Counted from the first letter of the stretch, positions 16,372-25,622 are shown. The stretch: 37,893 nucleotides of DNA from Herbinix sp. (GCA_029239235.1 JAQZBD010000030.1:1-37893), one strand, 5' to 3'. Program-made: numbers and translations. The notes: a model not told the origin generated them from the sequence alone.

Positions 16372-19300
16372 TTAGATCTGAGCTACATCCACTAAAGTGA
16401 TATTACTATTGTCACTTTCCATGCTGGTTAATAATGCAGCTGCAGTATCGATTGCTGTGAAGCAAGTAACGCCTGTCTCGATGGAGGTACGGCGAATCAT
16501 GAATCCGTCTCTGGTCTTATCTCTACCCTGAGTAGGGGTATTGATAACCATGTCTATTTCGTGGCTAAGGATTAAATCGATTAGGGTTGGGCTTCCCTGC
16601 TCAATTTTATTGATGATTGTAGCTGGTACCCCATTACTGTTTAAGGCCTCTGCAGTACCTCTAGTAGCGAATATTTCATATCCTAGTGCTACTAATCTTT
16701 TTCCTAATCCTACTGCTTCTTCTCTATCTGCCTTATTTACTGTCATGATCATCTTTTTATGCTTTGGCAGGTTGATTCCGGCGCCTAGGAAAGCTTTGTA
16801 TAGGGCTTCGTGATAGGTCTTTGCGATTCCCAGGCATTCACCGGTGGATTTCATCTCCGGTCCAAGGCTGGTCTCCGCTCCACGCAGCTTTTCAAAGGAG
16901 AATACCGGCATTTTAATCGCGATATATGGTGATTCTGGCCATAGGCCAGGTGTGTAACCCAGAGATTTGATGGTATCTCCAAGGATTACTTTGGTTGCGA
17001 TATCAACAATCGGTAATGCTGTTACTTTGCTGATATATGGTACCGTACGGCTAGAACGAGGGTTAACCTCGATGACATATACCTGCTCCTCATATACGAT
17101 GAACTGGATGTTGATTAAACCGATTACATGTAAGGAGCTGGCAAGCTTTTTCGTGTAGTCTACAATTTGCTCTTTTACCTTCTCGCTGATGCTCTGAGCA
17201 GGATATACTGAGATACTGTCACCGGAATGAATACCTGCTCTCTCGATATGCTCCATGATACCAGGGATCAGGATATCCTCACCATCACAAACTGCATCAA
17301 CCTCAGCTTCCATACCCATCAGGTATTTATCTACCAGAATTGGATGCTCTTGTATCGTCATATTGATGATCTTCATGAACTCCACGATATCCTCGTCATT
17401 AATTGCAATCTGCATGCCTTGACCACCAAGGACGTAGGAAGGACGAACCAGCACCGGATATCCTAGTTCATTGGCCACTTTTAAAGCCTCCTCGGTTGTA
17501 TAAACAGTCTTACCTGCAGGTCTTGGAATACCGCAATCTTCAAGAATCTTATCAAATAACTCTCTATCTTCCGCTGCATCCACGTCTGCTGCTGAGGTTC
17601 CAAGGATCGGTACTCCCATCTTTAGTAATGCCTCTGTTAATTTAATTGCGGTCTGTCCGCCGAACTGAACTACTGCACCGTCAGGCTTCTCAATATCTAC
17701 TATGCTTTCTACATCTTCCGGTGTAAGGGGTTCAAAGTATAGCTTATCGGCAATATCAAAGTCTGTACTTACTGTCTCCGGATTATTATTAACGATAATG
17801 GTTTCACAGCCAGCAGCTCTAAGTGCCCATACGCTGTGTACGGAACAGTAATCAAATTCGATACCCTGACCGATACGAATCGGACCGGAGCCAAGCACCA
17901 TAATCTTCTTTCTGCCTCTGGTCTCTTCTACTTCGTTGAAGCTGCCATAGGTGGAGTAATAGTAAGGTGTTGCCGAATCAAATTCTGCCGCGCAGGTATC
18001 AACCATCTTATAAGCTGCTACGATACCGTTTTCTTTACGTAAAGCCTTAATCTTATCCACAGACTTTCCTGTTAGATTTGAAATCACTGGATCCGGATAA
18101 CCAAGAATTTTTGCCTCTTTCAAAAGCTCAGCTGTTAAAGGCTTCGTTGCAAGCTCCTTCTCCATTTCAACTAAGATAGCAATCTTATCGATAAACCACA
18201 AATCTATCTTTGTAATCCCATGGATCTCTTCATAAGTAATACCTTTGCGGATTGCTTCTGCGATTACGAAGATACGTCTGTCATCGACCTTAGATAATTC
18301 TTCAATTAACTCTTCCCTTGTCATCTCTGCATAATTGCCGGTTCGTAAACTATTAATATTCTGCTCTAAGGAACGAAGTGCCTTCATCAAAGCGGATTCG
18401 AAATTTGTACTGATTGCCATAACCTCACCGGTTGCCTTCATCTGTGTGGTTAAGGAACGTTTTGCCGTGATGAACTTATCAAAGGGTAGTCTTGGAATCT
18501 TAACTACACAGTAATCTAGGGTTGGTTCAAAGCTTGCATAGGTTTTCTTTGTAACTGCATTTTGAATCTCATCCAAGTTATAACCTAGAGCAATCTTCGC
18601 TGCAACCTTTGCAATTGGATAGCCTGTTGCTTTGGAGGCAAGCGCAGAAGAACGGCTAACACGGGGGTTAACCTCAATTACACAATATTCGAAGGTATCC
18701 GGATGCAAGGCGTACTGAACATTACAGCCACCTGTAATTCCTAACTCTGTAATAATATTCAGTGCTGAGCTGCGGAGCATCTGATATTCTCTATCTCCAA
18801 GCGTCTGTGAAGGCGCTACTACGATACTATCTCCGGTATGTACACCTACCGGATCGATATTTTCCATATTACATACGGTAATGCAGTTACCGGCGCTATC
18901 ACGCATAACCTCATATTCAATCTCTTTCCAGCCTGCAATACAACGCTCAATTAAGCATTGGCCTACACGGCTAAGACGAAGACCGTTGGTACAGATATCC
19001 TCCAGCTCCTCCTGAGTATCAGCAATACCACCGCCGCTGCCGCCTAAGGTATAAGCAGGACGAACAACTACCGGATAACCGATGGTAGCAGCAAAAGCAA
19101 CTGCATCCTTCACTGTAGTTACAACGGTACTGGAAGCGCAAGGCTCACCGATCTTCTCCATCGTAGTCTTAAATTCCAGACGGTCTTCCGCTTTCTTAAT
19201 GGTAAGGGAAGTGGTTCCGATCAGTCTCACATTATTCTCATATAAGAAGCCTGACTCTTCTAGCTCCATAGCAATATTTAATGCCGCTTGACCACCTAAG

Positions 19301-19566
19301 GTAGGTAATACGCTATCTGGTTTTTCTTTTAAGATAATTCTTTTTACGAAATCCGGTGTTAACGGTTCAATATATACAATGTCTGCTATTTCCTTATCTG
19401 TCATGATCGTAGCAGGATTTGAATTAACAAGAACTACTGTAACGCCCTCTTCCTTTAGGGAGCGGCAGGCCTGAGTACCCGCGTAGTCGAACTCCGCTGC
19501 CTGTCCAATTACAATCGGACCTGAACCGATTACTAATACTTTTTCAATATTCTTTATTCTCGGCAT
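16372..19566 (-). CDS. carB: Carbamoyl-phosphate synthase large subunit
   Basis: The synthetase subunit: makes carbamoyl phosphate from bicarbonate, two ATP and ammonia channelled from CarA, feeding pyrimidine and arginine synthesis. Its 1064 residues carry two homologous ATP-grasp halves. The first opens with KVLVIGSGPIVIGQAAEFDY and has RPAYTLGGSGGGIA and VNPRVSRSSALASKATGYP. The second opens with IMVLGSGPIRIGQGIEFDY and has RPSYVLGGQGM and VNPRSSRTVPYISK. An MGS-like allosteric domain covers roughly the last 130 residues (VINTPTQG). Its ATG overlaps the carA TAA by one base (TAATG), indicating translational coupling. Intact and typical. Confidence 0.98.
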   Translation of the reverse strand: MPRIKNIEKVLVIGSGPIVIGQAAEFDYAGTQACRSLKEEGVTVVLVNSNPATIMTDKEIADIVYIEPLTPDFVKRIILKEKPDSVLPTLGGQAALNIAMELEESGFLYENNVRLIGTTSLTIKKAEDRLEFKTTMEKIGEPCASSTVVTTVKDAVAFAATIGYPVVVRPAYTLGGSGGGIADTQEELEDICTNGLRLSRVGQCLIERCIAGWKEIEYEVMRDSAGNCITVCNMENIDPVGVHTGDSIVVAPSQTLGDREYQMLRSSALNIITELGITGGCNVQYALHPDTFEYCVIEVNPRVSRSSALASKATGYPIAKVAAKIALGYNLDEIQNAVTKKTYASFEPTLDYCVVKIPRLPFDKFITAKRSLTTQMKATGEVMAISTNFESALMKALRSLEQNINSLRTGNYAEMTREELIEELSKVDDRRIFVIAEAIRKGITYEEIHGITKIDLWFIDKIAILVEMEKELATKPLTAELLKEAKILGYPDPVISNLTGKSVDKIKALRKENGIVAAYKMVDTCAAEFDSATPYYYSTYGSFNEVEETRGRKKIMVLGSGPIRIGQGIEFDYCSVHSVWALRAAGCETIIVNNNPETVSTDFDIADKLYFEPLTPEDVESIVDIEKPDGAVVQFGGQTAIKLTEALLKMGVPILGTSAADVDAAEDRELFDKILEDCGIPRPAGKTVYTTEEALKVANELGYPVLVRPSYVLGGQGMQIAINDEDIVEFMKIINMTIQEHPILVDKYLMGMEAEVDAVCDGEDILIPGIMEHIERAGIHSGDSISVYPAQSISEKVKEQIVDYTKKLASSLHVIGLINIQFIVYEEQVYVIEVNPRSSRTVPYISKVTALPIVDIATKVILGDTIKSLGYTPGLWPESPYIAIKMPVFSFEKLRGAETSLGPEMKSTGECLGIAKTYHEALYKAFLGAGINLPKHKKMIMTVNKADREEAVGLGKRLVALGYEIFATRGTAEALNSNGVPATIINKIEQGSPTLIDLILSHEIDMVINTPTQGRDKTRDGFMIRRTSIETGVTCFTAIDTAAALLTSMESDNSNITLVDVAQI

Positions 19567-20648
19567 TATCCCTGTACCTCCATCATATTGATAAACTCGT
19601 CGAAAAGGAACTCACTATCCATCGGGCCTGCAAAGGCTTCCGGATGGAACTGTACGGAGAATACATTCTTACCAAGGTAGTGTAAGCCTTCTACCGTTTT
19701 GTCATTTACATTAATAAAGCTTACTTCTGCCAGCTCTGGACGAATGCTTTCCGCCTGCACCATATATCCATGGTTTTGCGTTGAGATGTAAACTCTTCCT
19801 GTTTTCAAATCCTTTACCGGGTGATTTGCTCCACGGTGACCGTACTTCATCTTCTGGGTATCTCCACCGTTCGCCAAGGCCAATAACTGATGCCCAAGAC
19901 AGATTGCAAAGATCGGAACACTGCTGTCAAATAGGTTTTTCACCTCTTTGATTACTTCTTCACATTCCTTTGGATCTCCAGGACCGTTGGACAGCATAAT
20001 TCCATCAGGCTTAGCCTTTAATACCTCCTCAGCCTTTGTAAAACCAGGATAAATGGTTACCTCACAGCCTCTTTTCGCCAAGCATCTAGGGATATTATTT
20101 TTTAAGCCATAGTCCATTAAGGCAATTTTATATTTTGTTTCACCCTCTGCAGGTATTACTTCTATTTCTTTTCTTGTTGTTTTTGCAATAACTTGAGCCA
20201 CTTTATACTCACGAACCTTTGAGAGAACCTCTTCAAGTTTATAATCAGCATTGGTTGTAATCATTCCATTCATTGTTCCCTTATTTCTAAGAATCTTTAC
20301 CAACGCTCTTGTATCGATACCAGAGATACCCGGAATATCATTTCTAACTAAGAAGCTTTGAATACTTTCCTGATTACGGAAGTTGCTCGGTATTCTTGAT
20401 AATTCTCTTACAATAAATGCATCCACCCATGGCTTACGAGATTCCATATCATCGTAGCAGATTCCATAATTTCCGATCAAGGGATAAGTCATTACTACAC
20501 TTTGACCGGCATAAGAAGGATCGGTAAGTACTTCAAGATATCCTGTCATACCTGTATTAAATACGATCTCACTGATGATCTCCTTCTGTGCCCCGATGCT
20601 TTCGCCTGTAAAGACGTTGCCATCCTCAAGAATTAAGAACGCTTTCAT
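19566..20648 (-). CDS. carA: Carbamoyl-phosphate synthase small subunit (glutaminase)
   Basis: The glutamine amidotransferase subunit, which hydrolyses glutamine and passes ammonia to CarB. At 360 residues it has the normal length. The N-terminal CarA-specific domain contains FNTGMTGYLEVLTDPSY. The class I glutaminase domain has the triad Cys250 (AICLGHQ), His335 and Glu337 (VQFHPEA). I chose the ATG at 20648, which follows GGAGG by 5 nt. A GTG nine codons upstream is in frame but has no site. First gene of the carAB operon. Confidence 0.97.
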   Translation of the reverse strand: MKAFLILEDGNVFTGESIGAQKEIISEIVFNTGMTGYLEVLTDPSYAGQSVVMTYPLIGNYGICYDDMESRKPWVDAFIVRELSRIPSNFRNQESIQSFLVRNDIPGISGIDTRALVKILRNKGTMNGMITTNADYKLEEVLSKVREYKVAQVIAKTTRKEIEVIPAEGETKYKIALMDYGLKNNIPRCLAKRGCEVTIYPGFTKAEEVLKAKPDGIMLSNGPGDPKECEEVIKEVKNLFDSSVPIFAICLGHQLLALANGGDTQKMKYGHRGANHPVKDLKTGRVYISTQNHGYMVQAESIRPELAEVSFINVNDKTVEGLHYLGKNVFSVQFHPEAFAGPMDSEFLFDEFINMMEVQG

Positions 20649-20696
20649 CAAATCCTCCATTCTACCGTTTCTCACGGCTTGTGACTAAATTTTTGC

Positions 20697-20730
20697 AAAA
20701 AAAAAGAATACTAGCCCATACTGGGGATAT
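20697..20730 (-). promoter_or_regulatory. T-tract after a weak hairpin in the carA leader (possible attenuator)
   Basis: On the minus strand a short CCC/GGG hairpin region (about 20715-20726) is followed by nine consecutive T (20697-20705), between the promoter and carA. The stem is too weak for a confident terminator, and I see no PyrR-binding motif. Leader attenuation is only a possibility. Confidence 0.25.
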
Positions 20731-20790
20731 ACTCCATCGTACATCAACCAATTTCTTCTCTTCCAACATCATTATAAATATTAATATATA

Positions 20791-20819
20791 ATGCATAAAA
20801 ATTCATTTTTTCTATGCAT
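20791..20819. repeat. Inverted repeat downstream of the carA promoter
   Basis: ATGCATA and TATGCAT are separated by an AT-rich loop, about 10-35 nt past the predicted carA start site. It could be a 5' RNA hairpin or an operator. Confidence 0.4.
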
Positions 20820-20826
20820 TTTTATG

Positions 20827-20855
20827 ATTGTAACACATGACTTTCTAAAATACAA
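20827..20855 (-). promoter_or_regulatory. Promoter of carAB
   Basis: TTGTAT (20850-20855), a 17-nt spacer and TACAAT (20827-20832) on the minus strand. The predicted leader is about 170 nt. Confidence 0.6.
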
Positions 20856-20909
20856 GAGGTTTTGCAAAATTTATTTCTGTTTTGATATAAATAAATAAAC
20901 AATTCATTC

Positions 20910-20937
20910 ACATACCACTAAAGACGTACATAAGCTA
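20910..20937 (+). promoter_or_regulatory. Possible SigK-type sporulation promoter
   Basis: AC (20910-20911), a 17-nt spacer and CATAAGCTA (20929-20937) fit the known SigK pattern AC-N17-CATANNNTA, about 30 nt upstream of the first SpoIID-like gene. The pattern is short, so chance is possible, but it agrees with the product type. Confidence 0.4.
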
Positions 20938-20966
20938 ATAATAGAATATTTTAATGAGGTCAATTC

Positions 20967-22274
20967 ATGAATAATCCTAATTTTCTTAGAAATAATTCTG
21001 AAGGTGAAAATCGGTTTAGAGTATATCCGACGCAAATGGAAACTCAGTCCCTTGGACGTTTGCAAGTCCGTTGTACAGCCCCTGGGGAAGCCCCAATTGA
21101 AAATGCAACCATATCTATCTCTCTTCCTAGCGATCCAAGTGTCACCTATGAGCAGCTAAGAACCGATTCCTCTGGATTGTCACAGGAAATTGAACTTCCA
21201 GCTCCGCCTTTTGATTACAGTCAGGCCCCCTCCATGTCCCAGCCCTACTCCGAATACAACCTTACCATATCCGCAGAGGGCTACGACGGTGCAGCTGTTT
21301 CCGGCGTACAGATTCTTCCAGATACTCCTGCTGAACAGATTGTTTCTCTCTTACCCACTCCAGAGGCCTCAGGAAGGACACAAGGTGAACTTTTTGTCAT
21401 TGGTCCCCATACCTTATATGGTGACTATCCTCCAAAAATTCCGGAAGATGAGATTAAACCCACCTCGGAAACAGGAGAGATTGTCTTATCCCGTGTTGTT
21501 GTTCCTGAATACGTAATCGTTCACGACGGACCTCCGACGGATCCATCCGCTGCAAACCACTGGGTGCTTTTCCGTGATTACATTAAAAATGTTGCTTCGA
21601 GTGAAATTTATGCAACCTGGCCGGAACAGACTATTTATGCGAATATCTATGCAATTTTATCCTTTACTCTAAACCGTGTCTATACGGAATGGTATCGCAA
21701 TCAAGGCTATAACTTTACCATTACCTCCTCAACAGCTTTTGACCACAAGTGGATTCGGGGGCGTAACATATATACTAATATCGGTTTGGCTGTTGATAAT
21801 ATTTTTGTAAACTACTTATCACGACCTAATGTGAGGCAGCCTATTTTAACTCAATATTGTGATGGAAATCGTACATCCTGTCCGAACTGGATGACCCAAT
21901 GGGGCTCTAAGAATCTTGGAGATCAGGGCTATACTGCTATCCAGATTCTTCGTAACTTTTACGGCCGCGATATGTATATTAATACAGCCGTTCAAGTATC
22001 CGGTGTACCGCAGTCCTGGCCCGGCTATAATTTAAATATAGGAGCGACCGGAGATAATGTTCGTACGATTCAAACTCAATTAAATCGTATTGCACAAGTG
22101 TATACTGCTATTCCAACGATTGCCGTAGACGGCATCTATGGTCTACAGTCTGCTGCTGCCGTAAGATCCTTTCAGCAAATATTTGACCTGCCCGTAACAG
22201 GAATTGTCGACCTGGCTACCTGGTATAAGATATCTCAGCTGTATGTCGCTGTCACGCGTATCGCAGAATTATAA
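20967..22274 (+). CDS. SpoIID-like protein with peptidoglycan-binding domain (copy 1)
   Basis: A 435-residue protein. Residues 17-130 form an Ig-like/carboxypeptidase-regulatory type beta domain. Residues 200-340 resemble SpoIID/LytB: DYIKNVASSEIYATWP aligns with the SpoIID motif around its catalytic Glu (here Glu213), and NWMTQWGSKNLGDQGYTAIQ aligns with the SpoIID C-terminal motif. A PG_binding_1 domain spans about 352-428 (VDGIYGLQSAAAVRSFQ). SpoIID is a lytic transglycosylase used in engulfment, so a role in spore or cell-wall peptidoglycan is likely. There is no signal peptide or TM segment, which is unusual for a wall enzyme. GAGGT precedes the ATG. The assignment rests on motif comparison. 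Confidence 0.75.
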   Translation: MNNPNFLRNNSEGENRFRVYPTQMETQSLGRLQVRCTAPGEAPIENATISISLPSDPSVTYEQLRTDSSGLSQEIELPAPPFDYSQAPSMSQPYSEYNLTISAEGYDGAAVSGVQILPDTPAEQIVSLLPTPEASGRTQGELFVIGPHTLYGDYPPKIPEDEIKPTSETGEIVLSRVVVPEYVIVHDGPPTDPSAANHWVLFRDYIKNVASSEIYATWPEQTIYANIYAILSFTLNRVYTEWYRNQGYNFTITSSTAFDHKWIRGRNIYTNIGLAVDNIFVNYLSRPNVRQPILTQYCDGNRTSCPNWMTQWGSKNLGDQGYTAIQILRNFYGRDMYINTAVQVSGVPQSWPGYNLNIGATGDNVRTIQTQLNRIAQVYTAIPTIAVDGIYGLQSAAAVRSFQQIFDLPVTGIVDLATWYKISQLYVAVTRIAEL

Positions 22275-22299
22275 AATATAGAAATGAGGTAAGTGCCAA

Positions 22300-23589
22300 A
22301 TGAGTACTCCATATAAACATTTCCCCTGGAATAGTCCTGTTCGGGTTTATCCTGCTCAGATGGAAACGCAGTCATTAGGAAGGCTTAAGGTACGAATTAC
22401 TACTGCTGGGTTGGCTCCCATTGCAAATGCAACGGTTATTGTCTCCTCTCCCTCTGCTCCAGATGTTGTGAGAGAGCAGATCACCACAAATGAAGCCGGT
22501 GTTACAGACGCGATTGAACTAGCCGCACCTCCAATGGACTATAGTCAGGAGCCTAATATCCAGCAGCCATATTCGGAATATACTATTCAGGTAAGTGCTC
22601 CTAACTTTGTTCCAATCACCATACAAAATGCTGAGATTTTCCCGGATATCACCGCCGTACAGGAAGCCACCTTAGAAGCAGCAAAACCGGATGCTCAGGG
22701 CTCTGTCTTCGTAATTCCTCCTCATACGTTATATGGGGACTATCCTCCTAAAATTGCTGAAAGTGAGATTAAAGATACCTCTGAATCCGGCGAAATTGTC
22801 CTTAGCAAGGTTGTAATTCCAGAATATGTTATCGTTCACGATGGTCCCCCCACCGATGCATCAGCAAAAAATCACTATGTCCGCTTTCGTGATTATATTA
22901 AAAATGTTGCTTCCAGTGAAATCTATGCAACCTGGTCTGAGTCAACAATAACTGCTAACGTGTTGGCAATCCTGTCATTTACCTTAAATCGGGTATATAC
23001 GGAATGGTACCGCAACCAAGGCTTTAGCTTTACAGTCACCTCATCTACAGCCTTTGATCACAAATGGATACCCGGACGAAATATTTATGATAACATAGGT
23101 CTGGTAGTGGATCAGATCTTTACTAATTACTTATCACGACCAAACGTAAAACAGCCCATCCTAACTCAGTACTGTGATGGAAATAAGGTTCAGTGCCCTA
23201 ATTGGATGACTCAATGGGGTTCCAAGAATCTTGGAGATCAGGGTCGGACTCCAATCGAAATCCTCCGTCATTTTTATGGAAATTCTATTTATATTAATTC
23301 TGCCACTGAGGTATCCGGTGTTCCATCCTCCTGGCCTGGTTCTAACTTAACCATTGGCTCTTCGGGGGCAAATGTTAGAATGATTCAGGAACAGTTAAAC
23401 CGCATCTCCGATACCTATACTGCCATTCCGAAGATTGCAGTGAACAGCCAGTACAATCAACAGACCTCTGATGCCGTGAAGGCCTTCCAGGAAACCTTTG
23501 ATTTGCCTGCGAATGGGATTGTAGATTTGGCGACCTGGTATAAGATATCTGCGCTTTATGTTGCTGTGTCACGAATCGCGGAGGGATGA
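22300..23589 (+). CDS. SpoIID-like protein with peptidoglycan-binding domain (copy 2)
   Basis: A 429-residue tandem paralog of the preceding gene, 25 bp downstream and surely cotranscribed. Domain order is identical: N-terminal beta domain, SpoIID-like region with the same DYIKNVASSEIYATW segment, YCDGNK and NWMTQWGSKNLGDQG, then C-terminal PG_binding_1 (TSDAVKAFQETFDLPANGIV). The SpoIID-like region is nearly identical between the copies, while the N-terminal domain and the peptidoglycan-binding repeat have diverged. That suggests the wall-contacting parts were retuned after duplication. It also lacks a signal peptide. GAGGT precedes the ATG. Confidence 0.75.
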   Translation: MSTPYKHFPWNSPVRVYPAQMETQSLGRLKVRITTAGLAPIANATVIVSSPSAPDVVREQITTNEAGVTDAIELAAPPMDYSQEPNIQQPYSEYTIQVSAPNFVPITIQNAEIFPDITAVQEATLEAAKPDAQGSVFVIPPHTLYGDYPPKIAESEIKDTSESGEIVLSKVVIPEYVIVHDGPPTDASAKNHYVRFRDYIKNVASSEIYATWSESTITANVLAILSFTLNRVYTEWYRNQGFSFTVTSSTAFDHKWIPGRNIYDNIGLVVDQIFTNYLSRPNVKQPILTQYCDGNKVQCPNWMTQWGSKNLGDQGRTPIEILRHFYGNSIYINSATEVSGVPSSWPGSNLTIGSSGANVRMIQEQLNRISDTYTAIPKIAVNSQYNQQTSDAVKAFQETFDLPANGIVDLATWYKISALYVAVSRIAEG

Positions 23590-23617
23590 AAAGATTATGC
23601 AATAATTTAGTTCTCGA

Positions 23618-23783
23618 AATGGGAAGGAGTCTGATGACACTCCCCCCCACACACAGGTTGACGGACACTGCTCCTGTTTTGAATGTCATAATCGTACATA
23701 AATGTACGCTTTTGCCATACAAAACAGGAGCAGTGTCCGTCAATCAGTGCATTATGGGGAGTATCATCAGACTCCTTCCCATT
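23618..23783. repeat. 166-bp near-perfect palindrome (MITE-like element or giant hairpin)
   Basis: The outer arms 23618-23645 and 23756-23783 match over 28 bp with one mismatch. A middle pair, 23658-23681 and 23720-23743, is a perfect 24-bp inverted repeat. The centre is CGTACAT-AA-ATGTACG (23693-23708). The sequence differs from the palindrome at 15102, but the nested architecture is the same. It starts 29 bp after the copy 2 stop. Open frames across it are symmetry artefacts. No transposase or clear target duplication is seen. Confidence 0.85.
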
Positions 23784-23862
23784 CTATACGTTACGGATTT
23801 TTTGAAAAACTTTTCCTTTATGCTTATATTTACTATTTTATAAAGACAAAAACAGATGAATA

Positions 23863-23903
23863 ATTATTAAGCCTTTATTGAATTTTCTTTAAGGCTTATT
23901 ATT
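23863..23903. terminator. Possible bidirectional terminator between convergent genes
   Basis: AAGCCTT (23869-23875) pairs with AAGGCTT (23891-23897), extended by AT pairs on both sides, in the spacer between the SpoIID-like pair and the convergent deacetylase gene. Confidence 0.4.
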
Positions 23904-23968
23904 AATTTAATTATTACATTCTAGGATGTAACATTGCTCAATCACTCTTTTAATATATGCGGGTAATA

Positions 23969-24859
23969 TTACCATGGAAATTGGTAAGGTTCGCGATGGT
24001 CTAGGGTATCGAATTCGTAGCCCATTTCTTGAATCATTTCTATGATTTCTGGGAGTAGCTTTACTGTTGTATTGTTGATTTTAGAGTCATGCATTAGGAT
24101 AATGGGTTGATTCTGGCGCTTGATATCCTTTTTGATATTACGCAGAATGGTGGAGGCAGAGGGTCTTCCATTGGAATCCTGTGAATCTACATTCCAATCA
24201 TAACAGGTAAAACCTCTTCGTTCCATTTCATCAATCAACGAATCCTTCATGTGCTTGCCATAGGAATTATTGCTGCCCCAGGGGAATCGATATAAATTGA
24301 CTCTTTTACCGGTGATATCGTAAATTTGCTCATAGACTAGATTAAAATCATCCAGATATCGTTCGATGGAACAGTATATCTCATTACACATATGAGAGTA
24401 GGTGTGTATTCCGATTGTATGCCCTTCATTTACCATACGCAATAAAGAGTCTTCGCTTTTCTTATCAATCGCACTTCCAACAATGAAAAAGGTTGCTGTC
24501 GCATCATATTCCTGCAGAATGTCCAAGACCTTATATGTATTTTCACTTGGGCCATCATCAAAGGATAGATAAGCAATCTTTTTATCCTTATCAGCTGGCT
24601 TTGGCATTGCATATTCTGTATACAAATCCGGAAACATTTTTGTATAATCAGGAATTTTATCTGATGCAGCCTCGCTGCTATCCTCCGCTTCTTTCGCCTG
24701 CTCATTTTCAGCTATCACAAGCGCTTCTATATTTTTATATCCCTTCCAGGATGCTTTTACCTGATCAGTATCTGGGGATTGTTCCATGTTATAAGTAATG
24801 ATAACTGCACTCATGATGCATATGAAAATGGCAATGCCAAAGCATAATTTCGATTTCAA
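23969..24859 (-). CDS. Membrane-anchored polysaccharide deacetylase (NodB fold)
   Basis: A 296-residue carbohydrate esterase family 4 type protein. It has an N-terminal signal anchor (about residues 5-23), a linker, and a NodB domain from about residue 95. Motif 1 is SFDDGP (Asp101, Asp102). Metal ligands His152 and His156 sit in IHTYSH. RFPWGSNN is motif 3, DWNVDS motif 4, and LMHDS carries the catalytic His. The family removes N-acetyl groups from peptidoglycan or other cell-surface glycans; the substrate is unknown. The start is a TTG at 24859 with AGGG 7 nt upstream. The next in-frame ATG would cut into the membrane anchor. Confidence 0.9.
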   Translation of the reverse strand: MKSKLCFGIAIFICIMSAVIITYNMEQSPDTDQVKASWKGYKNIEALVIAENEQAKEAEDSSEAASDKIPDYTKMFPDLYTEYAMPKPADKDKKIAYLSFDDGPSENTYKVLDILQEYDATATFFIVGSAIDKKSEDSLLRMVNEGHTIGIHTYSHMCNEIYCSIERYLDDFNLVYEQIYDITGKRVNLYRFPWGSNNSYGKHMKDSLIDEMERRGFTCYDWNVDSQDSNGRPSASTILRNIKKDIKRQNQPIILMHDSKINNTTVKLLPEIIEMIQEMGYEFDTLDHREPYQFPW

Positions 24860-24898
24860 AATGGGACCCTACTTCAAGCTTTATTACCTATCTTATGC

Positions 24899-25582
24899 TT
24901 AGGCTTCCACTGTCATTCTCTTTACTTCACTTAATCCTTTCTGAACCGCTGGAATCAACAGAAGAACGATAGTCAGAACGGCTTCCGGAACGATATAGCT
25001 TGCATTATAAACTGCTGTATAAATAATTGGATTCTGTGAACCAGCATAGATAGAAAAGAAAATCAAACCGGAAATAGCATGGCATAAATATCTGCCGAAT
25101 ACACCGAGAATATACCCTTTTACTAAACCAAACTTTGACTTAGCAAATATCCCAGATAGTCCGAGGCATCCAAAAGCGATTGGATAATCCAGCAGTAATT
25201 GCACCGGATGCACTACATATGGCTTCAGCATTAAATCCAGGAACCCATAAGCCACACCGGTAAGAAAGCCCACCTTGGGACCATAGAGATAACCAATAAA
25301 GCAGATAAAGAACATACGAAACAAGGTAATTTCTCCACCAAAGGGAAATTGAACAACTGCAAATAAAGATGTTACTACGGCGAGTGTTATTGCGACTGCT
25401 GAAAACGCTAATTGCTTTGCATCAAGCTTCTTATTTCTTTTACCGCTGATTGCCAGCATAGCAACAAATAACAGTATGATTAAGATTACTAATCCAACAT
25501 TACCTGCTGCTGTGGGATAATAACTGATATCACCACCATCATTTACAGTTGTTACCAAAAAATCAAATACTTTTTGAAACAT
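24899..25582 (-). CDS. thiT: Thiamine ECF transporter S component (ThiT/YuaJ)
   Basis: A 227-residue integral membrane protein with about six hydrophobic segments that matches the ThiT family, the substrate-binding subunit of energy-coupling factor transporters. It works with a shared EcfAA'T module that is not in this window. Typical segments are PFGGEITLFRMFFICFIGYLYGP, given here only as its first part PFGGEITLFRM, then GFLTGVAYGFLDL, and LDYPIAFGCLGLSG. Specificity is supported independently by the TPP riboswitch in its leader. AAAGGAGG followed by seven T precedes the ATG at 25582. Confidence 0.94.
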   Translation of the reverse strand: MFQKVFDFLVTTVNDGGDISYYPTAAGNVGLVILIILLFVAMLAISGKRNKKLDAKQLAFSAVAITLAVVTSLFAVVQFPFGGEITLFRMFFICFIGYLYGPKVGFLTGVAYGFLDLMLKPYVVHPVQLLLDYPIAFGCLGLSGIFAKSKFGLVKGYILGVFGRYLCHAISGLIFFSIYAGSQNPIIYTAVYNASYIVPEAVLTIVLLLIPAVQKGLSEVKRMTVEA

Positions 25583-25612
25583 AAAAAAACCTCCTTTTCA
25601 TTGCATAGGAGG
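25583..25612 (-). terminator. Riboswitch expression platform: terminator-like hairpin that also holds the SD
   Basis: CCTCC (25608-25612) pairs with the ribosome-binding GGAGG (25590-25594) and is followed by seven T (25583-25589), directly before the thiT ATG. The same stem could terminate transcription and block ribosome binding. The CCCCTCC arm could alternatively pair with the conserved GGGG of the free aptamer. Confidence 0.6.
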
Positions 25613-25622
25613 GGCCACTTGA

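Noticed and set aside
23375-23843. Open frames of 122 codons (minus) and 85 codons (plus)
   Set aside because: Both cross the 166-bp palindrome, and one also overlaps the SpoIID-like gene antisense; the similar peptides come from symmetry.
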